Below, piece by piece: positions 25,696 to 34,048 of a stretch of DNA of 64,000 nucleotides (the stretch's first letter is position 1; each line of letters opens with the position of its first letter). This stretch comes from G963677445 sp963678275. Its GTDB lineage: Bacteria; Bacteroidota; Ignavibacteria; Ignavibacteriales; Melioribacteraceae. The notes under the pieces are model-generated. The model was not told the origin of the DNA. It ran no database searches and saw nothing but the letters and a program-made list of their open reading frames with translations. The position numbers and the translations under genes are program-made. The DNA is taken from contig OY782765.1 in the NCBI GenBank assembly GCA_963678275.1, positions 3,224,001 through 3,288,000 on the forward strand. Direction: 5' to 3'.

Positions 25696-27417
25696 TCACA
25701 ACAATCCATATTTCTTCATTTTCCTCCACAAAGTTGAAACATCCATTCTCAATTCACCCGCTGTAAGTTTTCGGCTGCCATTATATTTTTCGAGAGTATT
25801 TAGAATTGTTTCTTTTTCGGCGTTTACAAGGGGCGAACCGTTTGACACCACTCTGACTGACTCGCGTTTTTCTCTTATTCTTTCAGGCAGGTGTTCCTCT
25901 TCAATAGTTTTTCCGCGGCTGAGAATAAAACAGCGCTCAAGCACATTTTCCAGTTCTCTGATATTACCCGGCCAGGAATAACTTTGAAAATATTTCCATA
26001 CCACAGTTGACATCCCTTCAATGCTCTTGGAAAAACGGCTGTTATATTTTTCAATAAAATGGTTAACAAGATACAACATATCATCCGGCCTTTCCCTCAA
26101 TGGGGGCAGGTGGATATTTATTACATTTATCCGGTAGAATAAATCGGCCCTGAAATTTCCTTTAATAATTTCTTCTTCAAGATTTTTGTTTGTCGCGGTT
26201 ATAATGCGGGCGTTCATCTTAATGGAATCATTACCCCCGACTCTTTCAAAAACTTTTGTTTCCAGAACCCTCAGCAGTTTTGTTTGTACAGAAAGTGAAA
26301 TATCCCCGGTTTCATCGAGGAAAAGAGTGCCTCCTTTTGCCATTTCAAATCTTCCCGCTTTCTCTTTTACCGCTCCGGTAAATGCCCCTTTTTCATGTCC
26401 GAAGAGTTCACTTTCGATAAGAGTTTCGGCAAAAGCGCTGCAATTAACTGCGACAAAGGGTCCATTTTTACGATCGCTATTTAAATGAATCGCTCTTGCC
26501 AGCAGCTCCTTCCCCGTGCCGCTTTCTCCTGTAATAAGTATTGTGCTTTCTGTAGGCGCCACACTTTTACACAGATCGAATATCTGTTCCATTTTTTTGC
26601 TTCGCCCGATTATATTTCCAAACCGGTATTTTTCCGATACATGCTCGGTAAGGTTTTTTATTTCCGATATATCAATAAAATTTTCAACCGCTCCCACATT
26701 CTGCCCCCGGTTGTTTCTCAACACAGCAGAGTTTACTCTTATCGGCACTCTGCTGCCTGAAGAGGTGGTTATAACAAGTTCATTATCCATCATCGCCGTG
26801 CCATCTTTCATTGTTTGTTCCATATGACATCCGTTGCCACACTTTGAAGAACGAAAGACATCACGACATTTTTTACCGATTACTTCATCCTTTTTGTAAC
26901 CAGTGATTTTTTCCGCTGATAGGTTAAATGAAGTAATATTCCAGTCATTATCAATAGTAAATGTGCCCTCAATATTACTGTTGAATATGGAATCCAGTTT
27001 ATTTCTTTCATCCATGAGTTCGGTGGTTTTTGTGGTAAGCTCTTCGGCCAGTTTTAATATTTCACTTGTATCACGGAAAATATATAGAACACCCACAATA
27101 TCTTTCTTACCTTTAAATACCGGCGAAACAGACGCGAGAACTCCTTTCGTTTCTCCCCTTCCGGTAACTATTTCGGTATTCAGATTGGAATAACTTATAC
27201 CATGGAAAAGAGCGTCATTTATGATGCTTTCAATTTCGCTTCCCGGTATTACCGAGCTGAAATCATTCCCCGCTAATTCCTCATCCTCTGCCTCAAGTAA
27301 TCTTTCAGCCGCTTCATTAAAGGATACAATTTTACCATTTTTCCCTATCACTATCTGGCCATCGGGGGTTATCAGCTTTTCAATGCTGCTGTCAATTGTT
27401 CTTTTTTCATCTTTCAT
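25696..27417 (-). CDS. Sigma-54-dependent activator with two PAS domains
   Basis: 573 residues from the ATG at 27417; the longest frame begins at 27537 but would swallow the divergent control region. PAS domains at about 20-118 and 140-250 are followed by an AAA+ domain (about 265-500) with GESGTGKE at 297-304 and the sigma-54 loop GAFTGA at 344-349, then a Fis-type helix-turn-helix ending KKYGLL. The second PAS carries a cysteine cluster (Cys184, Cys193, Cys197 in KKCRDVFRSSKCGNGC) that could bind a metal or sense redox state. It is divergent from the NifX/MinD operon and is its likely regulator, as in the orange-protein locus of Desulfovibrio vulgaris, where a sigma-54 activator controls divergent operons. 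Confidence 0.93.
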   Translation of the reverse strand: MKDEKRTIDSSIEKLITPDGQIVIGKNGKIVSFNEAAERLLEAEDEELAGNDFSSVIPGSEIESIINDALFHGISYSNLNTEIVTGRGETKGVLASVSPVFKGKKDIVGVLYIFRDTSEILKLAEELTTKTTELMDERNKLDSIFNSNIEGTFTIDNDWNITSFNLSAEKITGYKKDEVIGKKCRDVFRSSKCGNGCHMEQTMKDGTAMMDNELVITTSSGSRVPIRVNSAVLRNNRGQNVGAVENFIDISEIKNLTEHVSEKYRFGNIIGRSKKMEQIFDLCKSVAPTESTILITGESGTGKELLARAIHLNSDRKNGPFVAVNCSAFAETLIESELFGHEKGAFTGAVKEKAGRFEMAKGGTLFLDETGDISLSVQTKLLRVLETKVFERVGGNDSIKMNARIITATNKNLEEEIIKGNFRADLFYRINVINIHLPPLRERPDDMLYLVNHFIEKYNSRFSKSIEGMSTVVWKYFQSYSWPGNIRELENVLERCFILSRGKTIEEEHLPERIREKRESVRVVSNGSPLVNAEKETILNTLEKYNGSRKLTAGELRMDVSTLWRKMKKYGLL

Positions 27418-27426
27418 ATTCAATAT

Positions 27427-27486
27427 TGCAATGGTTTGCAGATTTGCAATTACAACGCAATATATTGTGATTTTGCAATACATGCA
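27427..27486. promoter_or_regulatory. Cluster of TTGCA motifs: probable activator binding sites
   Basis: TGCA cores occur at 27427-27430, 27437-27440, 27445-27448, 27474-27477 and 27483-27486, several within TTGCAAT, plus a CGCAAT at 27457-27462. They lie between the regulator gene and the sigma-54 promoter candidate, where enhancer sites for a Fis-family activator are expected. The spacing of the first two and last two sites is close to one helical turn (10 and 9 bases). Binding by the adjacent regulator is inferred. Confidence 0.55.
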
Positions 27487-27531
27487 AGATAATTTTGTAT
27501 TAAAATTCCCCTTTTTCCTCACTATTGTAAA

Positions 27532-27546
27532 TGGCATACTTCTTGG
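27532..27546 (+). promoter_or_regulatory. Candidate sigma-54 (-24/-12) promoter of the NifX/MinD operon
   Basis: TGGCAT at 27532-27537 and TTGG at 27543-27546 place the two conserved elements ten bases apart (GG-N10-GG), close to the TGGCAC-N5-TTGC consensus; the -12 element has GG where GC is usual. It lies 29 bases before the first start codon (27575), which has a good AAAGGAG site. Confidence 0.6.
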
Positions 27547-27574
27547 TTAATAAAGGAAAAACAAAGGAGATAAC

Positions 27575-27790
27575 ATGCCGGGAAGAAACGGAACAGGACC
27601 TGAAGGAAACGGTCCGGCAACAGGAAGAAGGATGGGAAAATGCAGGCCCCAAAATGATAACACTGAAACCGTCCGGGATAATGAAAATTTTTCAGGAAGC
27701 GGAAGAGGAAGAAACGGAACCGGCTTAGGCGGCGGTCGCCGCGGAGGTGGCCGGGGAATGAGAGGCGGCGGAAAAGGAAGAAGATTCTGA
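27575..27790 (+). CDS. DUF5320-like glycine/arginine-rich small protein
   Basis: 71 residues. It starts MPGRNGTGPEGNGPATGRRM with GKC close behind, the pattern of DUF5320 proteins (GP-G-GP-TGR-GxC) that accompany NifX/ORP-like and MinD-ferredoxin genes in anaerobes. The C-terminal half is almost only Gly and Arg. It probably has little fixed fold, and its single conserved cysteine might contact a metal cluster. AAAGGAG precedes the ATG. It is the first gene of the sigma-54-controlled operon, one base from the next gene. Confidence 0.85.
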   Translation: MPGRNGTGPEGNGPATGRRMGKCRPQNDNTETVRDNENFSGSGRGRNGTGLGGGRRGGGRGMRGGGKGRRF

Positions 27791-27791
27791 A

Positions 27792-28166
27792 ATGAAAATA
27801 GCTGTTTCAGTTGATACTCCCGAGCCGGGAGCGCGCGTCAGCTTTTCTTTTGGAAGAACATCCTATTTCGCTATTTGTTCTACCGAAAAGGATGAAATTT
27901 TATTTATAAAAAATCCATTTTCAAACGTTTTCGGCGGCGCCGGGATTCAGGCCGCGCAACTTTTAATTTCACATAATATCGATTTGGTGGTAACAGGTAA
28001 AATAGGAAAAAACGCTATGCGCTTCCTTTCATTTGCCGGAATAAGAGTTGTAAGCAGAGTAGAAGCCACTGTAATTGAATGCAGTGAATATTTTAACCAG
28101 CTTGAGACTTTTGAAAATAGTGACAATTATGAAAAACTTTATAACACTTTACATACTAAATATTGA
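27792..28166 (+). CDS. NifX/NifB-family (orange-protein-like) cluster-binding protein
   Basis: 124 residues. KIAVSVDTPEPGARVSFSFG, a GGAGIQAAQLL helix and IDLVVTGKIGKNAMRFLSFA show the dinitrogenase iron-molybdenum cofactor fold of the NifX/NafY/ORP family. Such proteins carry or assemble metal-sulfur clusters; the D. vulgaris orange protein holds a Mo-Cu-S cluster. It lies in a row of two such genes followed by two MinD-type ATPases. Its cargo here is unknown. Confidence 0.88.
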   Translation: MKIAVSVDTPEPGARVSFSFGRTSYFAICSTEKDEILFIKNPFSNVFGGAGIQAAQLLISHNIDLVVTGKIGKNAMRFLSFAGIRVVSRVEATVIECSEYFNQLETFENSDNYEKLYNTLHTKY

Positions 28167-28191
28167 ACCATAATAAATATTTGAGGAAATA

Positions 28192-28569
28192 ATGGCAAAA
28201 AGGCTCGCGGTTGCGGTTGAAGATATCTCAAGCAGCAACCAGATTGTTGCGGAACATTTTGGAAGATGTACAGGATTCAGGGTATTTAATATTGATGAAG
28301 AAAATAATGTGATTGATGAAGAATATTATGAGAACCCTTTAAATAATCATCATGGCGGCACCTGCCAGTTACCAGGTATCGTAAAGCAGTTTAATGCCGA
28401 TATTGTCATTGCCGGAGGTATGGGAATGAAGGCAATTCAGCTCTTTCATTCTTTTAATATTGAGGTTATTACAGCCCCCGGAAAGAAGGTCGCGATTGCC
28501 GTGCCTGAATACCTTTCGGGAAAATTGAGCGGTTTTGAAGAATGTGATAACCATTCCCACGGCTGCTGA
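28192..28569 (+). CDS. NifX/NifB-family cluster-binding protein with Cys/His-rich tail
   Basis: 125 residues. LAVAVEDISSSNQIVAEHFG, RCTGFRVFNID and IVIAGGMGMKAIQLF define the NifX-like fold. NNHHGGTC in the middle and a tail rich in histidine and cysteine (CDNHSHGC) could be metal ligands. TGAGGAAATA precedes the ATG. It ends two bases before the first MinD-type ATPase gene, so the two are coupled. It is distinct in sequence from the 27792 and 30283 family members. Confidence 0.88.
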   Translation: MAKRLAVAVEDISSSNQIVAEHFGRCTGFRVFNIDEENNVIDEEYYENPLNNHHGGTCQLPGIVKQFNADIVIAGGMGMKAIQLFHSFNIEVITAPGKKVAIAVPEYLSGKLSGFEECDNHSHGC

Positions 28570-28571
28570 TC

Positions 28572-29423
28572 ATGGTTATCAGTGTTGCCTCAGGTAAAGG
28601 CGGAACCGGTAAAACAACTGTGGCGGCAAACCTCGCCGCGGTTATTGATGGCTCTCATTATCTCGATTGTGATGTAGAAGAACCTAACGGAGCTATTCTG
28701 CTGAAACCGGAAATTTTGTCAGAGAGAACCATTTACAAAAAACTTCCGGAAATAAATTATGAAAAATGTTCTTTCTGTGGAAAATGTATTGAAATTTGTG
28801 AGTTTAATTCTCTTCTCAGGATTGGTGAAGAGATTTTATTATTCGAAGAAATGTGTCATAGCTGCGGGGCTTGTCTATGGGTTTGCCCCGAAAAAGCAAT
28901 AAAAGAAAAACTTCATCCGATTGGAAGCCTTAAAGAGGGTAGAACTACCTCCCATTTGTTCACTGATGCTATACTCGAATTAGGTGAAGCTTCTGCTTCA
29001 CCTTTAATTCGGGAAGTAATAAATAATGTGCTTCCTGAAAAAATGAACATTATCGATTCTCCCCCGGGTACATCATGTTCCATGGTTGAAGCAGTCAAAG
29101 ATTCTGATTATTGTATTCTTGTTACCGAATCGACACCATTCGGATTTCATGATATGAAACTGGCGATTGATGTGCTTAATACGCTGGCAGTTCCCTTTGG
29201 AATTGTAATAAACAAATATGATGAAAAGTATACCGAAACAGAGGATTTTATTGAAGAGAACAATTATAAATTACTAATGAAAATTCCCTTCAGTTTAAAA
29301 GCGGCCCAATTATATTCAATCGGATCACTGCTGATAGAAGACAGTGACTTCAGAATTATGTTCGAAAATCTCTATTCCATCCTGCTGGAAGAGGTTAAAA
29401 GGATTACGGTAGAGAATGTATAA
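28572..29423 (+). CDS. MinD-superfamily P-loop ATPase with inserted 2x[4Fe-4S] ferredoxin domain (first)
   Basis: 283 residues. The deviant Walker A GKGGTGKT is at 8-15, LDCDVEEPNG follows, and two ferredoxin motifs are inserted: Cys66-69-72-76 (CSFCGKCIEIC) and Cys95-98-101-105 (CHSCGACLWVC). The switch region is IDSPPGTSCSMVEAV. Proteins of this kind form part of the orange protein complex and are thought to couple ATP use to metal-cluster assembly. It overlaps the second ATPase gene by eight bases. Confidence 0.94.
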   Translation: MVISVASGKGGTGKTTVAANLAAVIDGSHYLDCDVEEPNGAILLKPEILSERTIYKKLPEINYEKCSFCGKCIEICEFNSLLRIGEEILLFEEMCHSCGACLWVCPEKAIKEKLHPIGSLKEGRTTSHLFTDAILELGEASASPLIREVINNVLPEKMNIIDSPPGTSCSMVEAVKDSDYCILVTESTPFGFHDMKLAIDVLNTLAVPFGIVINKYDEKYTETEDFIEENNYKLLMKIPFSLKAAQLYSIGSLLIEDSDFRIMFENLYSILLEEVKRITVENV

Positions 29424-30276
29424 AAAAATTGTTGTGTTGAGCGGGAAAGGAGGAACAGGAAAAACAAGTATTACTTCGGCCCTTTCGGAAAAACTGGATA
29501 AAAAAATCCTCGTGGACTGTGATGTCGACGCGGCCGACCTGAATATTCTGCTCAAGATTGAAAGCCAGGTGGATAGAGGTTACTATGGAACCAAAAAGGC
29601 TTCAATAGATAATGACTTATGCGGCGGGTGCGGGCTGTGTGAAGAATTATGCCGCTTTGACGCGATCCATAATTTCTCGGTTGATTTTTTTTCATGTGAA
29701 GGTTGCGGATTATGTTACCATGCGTGTCCTGATAACGCGATTAAGTTTGAAAGTGTTATTACCGGAAATCAGACAGAGGCGGTTACCGAAAAGGGAGAAA
29801 AATTTTATTTCGCTTCATTAATGCCGGGTGAGGGAAACTCGGGAAAACTTGTCACTGAGGTTAAAAAGGAGGCTGAAAATGGTTATGATAATCAGATTGG
29901 CGGTGATATCCTGATAGATGGACCTCCCGGGATAGGTTGTCCGGTAAACGCGAGTGTCACAGGAACCGACTTTGCTGTCGTCGTAACTGAGCCAACATTA
30001 TCCGGGAAACATGATCTGAAAAGAATATTATTGCTGCTGGATAGTTTTAATATTTCGCATGGAGTAATTATTAACAAATATGATCTCAATGAAAACATTT
30101 CTGAAGATATTACGCGGATGATCGAGAGTAAAAAAACCCCTCTCCTTGGTAAATTGCCCTTTGATTATTCAGCTGTGGAAGCTCTTCAGCAAAAAGAAGT
30201 ATTTTACAGGTTTTCTCCCCGGCTTGAAGCTGAAATGGACAAAATTATTCAAAATTTACTCAAACTTATAAGGTAA
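29416..30276 (+). CDS. MinD-superfamily P-loop ATPase with inserted 2x[4Fe-4S] ferredoxin domain (second)
   Basis: 286 residues. Walker A GKGGTGKT at 10-17, VDCDVDAADLN, then ferredoxin motifs Cys69-72-75-79 (CGGCGLCEELC) and Cys94-97-100-104 (CEGCGLCYHAC), and IDGPPGIGCPV. It is a paralogue of the preceding gene; paired ATPases like this occur side by side in the orange-protein locus and probably work as a heterodimer. The start lies inside the end of the first ATPase gene. All motif residues are intact. Confidence 0.94.
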   Translation: MYKKIVVLSGKGGTGKTSITSALSEKLDKKILVDCDVDAADLNILLKIESQVDRGYYGTKKASIDNDLCGGCGLCEELCRFDAIHNFSVDFFSCEGCGLCYHACPDNAIKFESVITGNQTEAVTEKGEKFYFASLMPGEGNSGKLVTEVKKEAENGYDNQIGGDILIDGPPGIGCPVNASVTGTDFAVVVTEPTLSGKHDLKRILLLLDSFNISHGVIINKYDLNENISEDITRMIESKKTPLLGKLPFDYSAVEALQQKEVFYRFSPRLEAEMDKIIQNLLKLIR

Positions 30277-30282
30277 GAAAAT

Positions 30283-30609
30283 ATGAAAATTGCTGTTACA
30301 TCCATGGGCGGATCATTAGATGCTCAGATGAGTGAACGTTTTGGCAGGTGTCCCTGGTTTATTATTTTTGATTCTGATACAGGAAAGTTTGAAGCGGTTT
30401 CCAATCTTGGCGAGCAAATGCAAAGCGGCGCGGGTCCTAAAGCAGCCGAACTGATCGCCTCGAAAAACAGTGAAGTTATCATTACGGGTAATGTAGGTGA
30501 TAAAGCCGCCGGTATGATACAAAAAGCAGGTATGAAAACAGTGGAGGGATATAGCGAAAAAATGACTGTCCGGGATGCGCTGGAAAAATATCTGGCAAAA
30601 AAAATCTGA
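30283..30609 (+). CDS. NifX/NifB-family (orange-protein-like) cluster-binding protein
   Basis: 108 residues, the minimal NifX fold and the third member in this operon. KIAVTSMGGSLDAQMSERFG, RCPWFIIFDSD and EVIITGNVGDKAAGMIQKAG are hallmark segments; of the three it is the closest to the characterised orange protein in length and motif order. It begins six bases after the second ATPase gene with AAGGTAAG as ribosome site. It may carry the cluster built by the paired ATPases. Confidence 0.9.
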   Translation: MKIAVTSMGGSLDAQMSERFGRCPWFIIFDSDTGKFEAVSNLGEQMQSGAGPKAAELIASKNSEVIITGNVGDKAAGMIQKAGMKTVEGYSEKMTVRDALEKYLAKKI

Positions 30610-30638
30610 TGGTTTTCTGAATATTTTATGGATATAAA

Positions 30639-31058
30639 ATGGCTCACCTCTCTCCTTACCGGGTGGAAATGGAATTTCATACCGGCACTTATGATATAGA
30701 TATTGCCGGACACGTTAACAATATAGTATATATTAAATGGCTTGAAGACCTGAGAACAAATCTCTACCGGCAATTTTTCGATCTGGATGAATTAATTAAA
30801 AATAATTTTTACCCGGTGGTTTTATCCACAGAAATCCGATATAAAAAAGAGATAACATTTGGCGCTAAAGTTACCGGCAGTATTTTCCTGGAAAGGTTCG
30901 ACCGCACAATATGGGTGCTTAAAGCAAAAATAATTGCAGATGGCAAATTTTGCTCCGGCGCTGAACAGAAATGTATGGTTATCGACCTGAAAACAAAAGA
31001 AGTTCAGAAACCACCCCCCGATATATTTATTCTGGAAGAGTTTGCCGGTGATTTATAA
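30639..31058 (+). CDS. Acyl-CoA thioesterase (4HBT, YbgC/FadM type)
   Basis: 139 residues. DIDIAGHVNNIVYIKWLEDL is the hot-dog thioesterase signature, with the catalytic Asp replaced or supplied by the D-x-D-x-x-G-H-V-N motif region. Such enzymes hydrolyse acyl-CoA or acyl-ACP in the cytosol. It lies 29 bases after the last NifX-like gene on the same strand and could be a passenger in the sigma-54 operon; no functional link to cluster assembly is known. Confidence 0.88.
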   Translation: MAHLSPYRVEMEFHTGTYDIDIAGHVNNIVYIKWLEDLRTNLYRQFFDLDELIKNNFYPVVLSTEIRYKKEITFGAKVTGSIFLERFDRTIWVLKAKIIADGKFCSGAEQKCMVIDLKTKEVQKPPPDIFILEEFAGDL

Positions 31059-31366
31059 AATATTCGCAAAATATCTATAACTGAACCACCGATTTAACCC
31101 TGAGCCGACAAAGCAAGAAACACTGAACCCTTTCCGGTAGCTGAGCGGAGTCGAAGCTACCGCCGCTGGTTTCGATCCGCCGCGGCGGACTTACCTCCGG
31201 CTGTGTTCTTGAAATATTTTGCTATTTTGCTATTTTGCATAGAATTTAACTTCTTACCGAATAAACCGGCGGAGCCGGAAGTGGATAGTCAGTTAATGGA
31301 TAATTGACAATTGATAATTAAACAGTTTTTTATGGTTACTCACATTATCCTGCTTGTCTTTTTAAT

Positions 31367-31436
31367 CCCAGAACTCCTGATCCCTGTAATAAAAGACAAT
31401 AACTTACATGGATTCATTCGCAAAATAAAATCGCGG
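31367..31436 (-). repeat. Dispersed repeat D, long form, inverted
   Basis: Its reverse complement matches 56294-56365 over about 70 bases (CATTTTGCGAATGAA to GATCAGGAGTTCTG). The outer ends resemble the short form of repeat D with an insertion in the middle. Confidence 0.75.
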
Positions 31437-31522
31437 GATAGAAGTCTGGAAGAAAGTCCCGTCAGGGACGACAGAGACAACTGTATATATTGAGAACTTG
31501 GGATATAATAATTCGCGATGAA

Positions 31523-31561
31523 CTTCCGCGATTTCATTTTGCGAGAGGTAAGGAGTTCTGA
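31523..31561 (+). repeat. Dispersed repeat D, short form
   Basis: TTCCGCGATTTCATTTTGCG followed by AGAGGTAAGGAGTTCTGA. Copies: 33806-33844 in the same orientation and 55820-55858 inverted, each nearly identical over 38 bases. Confidence 0.85.
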
Positions 31562-31964
31562 ATCCACTTATTTTCTCCTACTTCTTTTCGGCATCATCAT
31601 CAAATTCCGCCGGGAATATTGCCCTGTCGAATAAGGTCGAATTTTACGTGGTTTCACCTCTGGCGCTAAAGTGAAAAAAGAATGAGATTTTTTGGTGGGA
31701 TTTTGTGTTTTGGTGATTTAGTGGCGTTTTTTCCGCAAAGGTTATTTTACCTCAATATCCCAAACTAACGCTGTATTCAAATACCGGACCGGGCATCCGG
31801 AAAATGAAATAAATTCTACAATTCTTGCGGGACTAAAACCTGTCTTAAAAATTTTCCCTCTCCTTTATTGCAAATCATTTTATCTTTATTATATTAAATA
31901 TTGTTTTTGATCTACCTGATTAAAACCTTTGCGATAAATTGCTACTATCACCGGAGAATAAAAT

Positions 31965-33500
31965 TTGCGGGAAAAGGAATCAGCAAAAGGAAGAACCCCG
32001 TCACAAAAAACCGGCCTTATTCTGGGGCCTTTACTTTTCCTGCTTGTAATTGTATTTCTTGACCTCGGTGAAAAAAATTCAGCGGCTGAGAAGATGGCCG
32101 CGGTCGCAATTCTTATGGCGGTATGGTGGATCACCGACGCTATTCCCCTTTTTGCCACAGCTCTGATCCCTGTTATATTGTTCCCCCTGTTCGGAATTTT
32201 AAAAAGCAACTTAACAGCCTCAGTTTATTTCAACAGCACCATTTTTCTTTTCATCGGCGGATTCATGATCGCCCTTACCATGCAAAAATGGAATCTTCAT
32301 AAGAGAATCGCTCTTTTTATTATCAGGATAATAGGGGGCGGACCGGGCAGAATTATTCTTGGATTTATGATCGCCTCCGCTTTTTTGTCGATGTGGATAT
32401 CAAATACCGCCACAGCTATCATGATGGTCCCCATAGGACTGGCAATCATTTATAAGATGGAGGAAAATTTTGATCAGAAAACCACAAAAAACTTTACAAC
32501 ATCTCTGATGCTCGGTATAGCCTACGGATGTTCGATAGGAGGGATTGCCACACTGGTTGGAACTCCCCCCAATCTTTCTTTCGCCAGGATTTTCCAGATC
32601 ACTTTTCCCGACGCGGAGCCGGTTACTTTCGGTTCATGGTTTTTAATGGGGCTGCCGATATCAGTGATTTTGCTTTTGCTTGTCTGGCTGGTGTTAACTT
32701 TTGTTTTTTTCCGTTCCTCCTCAGTTCTGAAAGTTGATAAATCGATAGTTCAAAAAGAATATAAGGAGCTGGGACCAATCGGGTTTGAAGAAAAAGTGGT
32801 GCTGGTTATCTTTTCTTTAACCGCAATTTTGTGGGTTTTTCGTAAAAAGCTGGTTCTGGGTTCGCTCACTATTCCCGGCTGGTCGCAGCTGCTCCCTTTT
32901 CCCGGTATGATCGATGACGCTACTGTCGCGCTTTTTATGGCTTCGATCCTCTTTCTGATCCCCTCAAAAAACAAAAGCACAAAATATTCATCCATAATGG
33001 GTCCGGATGTGATCAGAAATTTGCCCTGGAATATCGTACTCCTTTTTGGGGGAGGTTTCGCCCTGGCAAAAGGTTTTCAGGTAACCGGACTTTCGGAGAT
33101 TATCGGGAATCAGTTCAGCAGCTTTGCCGGCATTTCCCCTCTTCTGATGATTCTGGTATTGACTCTCGGAATGTCATTTCTTACCGAATTCACATCAAAT
33201 ACAGCAACCACTGAAATGATTTTGCCCATACTCGCCTCGGTAGCGGTGGCAATGAATACAAACCCTCTCTTTCTTATGATCCCCGCCGCGATATCCGCGT
33301 CGTGCGCTTTTATGATGCCGGTGGCAACTCCTCCCAACGCTATAATTTTCGGCAGCGGAAGAATAAACATCTCCGATATGGCGAAAGCAGGAGTATTTAT
33401 AAATATACTCGGAGCCATCATAATTACTCTTATCTTTTATTTTATCGGTTCCGCCGTCTTCGGAATTGAACCGGGTATTCTTCCCGACTGGGCGGGGTGA
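31965..33500 (+). CDS. SLC13/DASS-family anion:Na+ symporter
   Basis: 511 residues with about a dozen membrane segments. The two SNT motifs that bind sodium and substrate carboxylates are present, in ISNTATAIMMVPIG and TSNTATTEMILPI, each in its repeat half, and FGGGFALAKGFQVTGLSE is a family hallmark. DASS transporters take up dicarboxylates, citrate or sulfate; the substrate cannot be told. The frame starts with TTG at 31965, nine bases after GGAG. It stands alone between two repeat-rich regions. Confidence 0.92.
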   Translation: MREKESAKGRTPSQKTGLILGPLLFLLVIVFLDLGEKNSAAEKMAAVAILMAVWWITDAIPLFATALIPVILFPLFGILKSNLTASVYFNSTIFLFIGGFMIALTMQKWNLHKRIALFIIRIIGGGPGRIILGFMIASAFLSMWISNTATAIMMVPIGLAIIYKMEENFDQKTTKNFTTSLMLGIAYGCSIGGIATLVGTPPNLSFARIFQITFPDAEPVTFGSWFLMGLPISVILLLLVWLVLTFVFFRSSSVLKVDKSIVQKEYKELGPIGFEEKVVLVIFSLTAILWVFRKKLVLGSLTIPGWSQLLPFPGMIDDATVALFMASILFLIPSKNKSTKYSSIMGPDVIRNLPWNIVLLFGGGFALAKGFQVTGLSEIIGNQFSSFAGISPLLMILVLTLGMSFLTEFTSNTATTEMILPILASVAVAMNTNPLFLMIPAAISASCAFMMPVATPPNAIIFGSGRINISDMAKAGVFINILGAIIITLIFYFIGSAVFGIEPGILPDWAG

Positions 33501-33630
33501 GAATTAGGAATGAGGAATTAGGAATGAGGAATTACGAATTGGCTTTCCCAGGAATATTTTTTTTGATCGAATTTGCTTTGTGAAGCAGCATTATTGCGTA
33601 ACGCCCCAATGGGAATGGGGTGGAATATTT

Positions 33631-33745
33631 GTTAACACCATAAGACAAAATCCTTGTAGAGGATTCACAAATCTCCCCGGATAATCCAGACCTCCCGGAT
33701 AAACTCAGGTCAACAAAAGTTAAAATTTATTACACATCATTTAGG
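33631..33745 (+). repeat. Dispersed repeat E, copy 1
   Basis: Includes CCATAAGACAAAATCCTTGT and AGAGGATTCACAAA, then CTCCCGGATAAACTCAGGTC. The reverse complement at 55921-56043 matches with small gaps. In both places repeat D lies 60 bases further on, so D and E travel together. Confidence 0.8.
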
Positions 33746-33805
33746 GTTAAAAATGGCCTTGTTATGTAATAGAGGGATAACAACTTCATAGGATATTTTT
33801 ATAAA

Positions 33806-33844
33806 TTTCCGCGATTTCATTTTGCGAGAGGTAAGGAGTTCTGA
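33806..33844 (+). repeat. Dispersed repeat D, short form
   Basis: Same sequence as 31523-31561 apart from the first base; downstream of repeat E, as in the inverted copy at 55820-56043. Confidence 0.85.
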
Positions 33845-34048
33845 GATTAGGTATTTTCTTTGAATTTTTTAACCCGGACTCTACATAGAATGATGTCCTT
33901 CACTTTTTATTTTGGGGATATTCGCGTAAATATGATGCTGAAATATTAAATCTGTTCAACCAGGATAGGGAAAGAATATAATACAAACACTATCCCACTC
34001 AGGTAAATTACTCATCCCCACAAAAAATATTTTTACTATTTTTGTTAT

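Larger units (their letters stand above)
31059..31964. other. Intergenic region with several dispersed repeats
   Basis: About 900 bases without a gene. It holds the CGGAGTCGAAGC repeat near 31141-31170 (also at 6101-6130), repeat B near 31228-31264, an inverted repeat-D long form at 31367-31436 and a repeat-D copy at 31523-31561. Two short frames (31311-31493 plus, 31340-31567 minus) run through these repeats and are not credible genes. Confidence 0.65.
33501..34048. other. Intergenic region with AATTCCT units and repeats D and E
   Basis: About 550 bases. It begins with inverted AATTCCT/AATTCCTC units (33502-33533), then repeat E (33631-33745) and repeat D (33806-33844). No gene is seen, and no ribosome binding site is evident before the gene at 34049. 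Confidence 0.65.

Noticed and set aside
27531..27728. 65-codon frame overlapping the DUF5320 gene
   Set aside because: It begins before the ribosome site of DUF5320 in another frame and would overlap the sigma-54 promoter candidate; the DUF5320 frame has family motifs.
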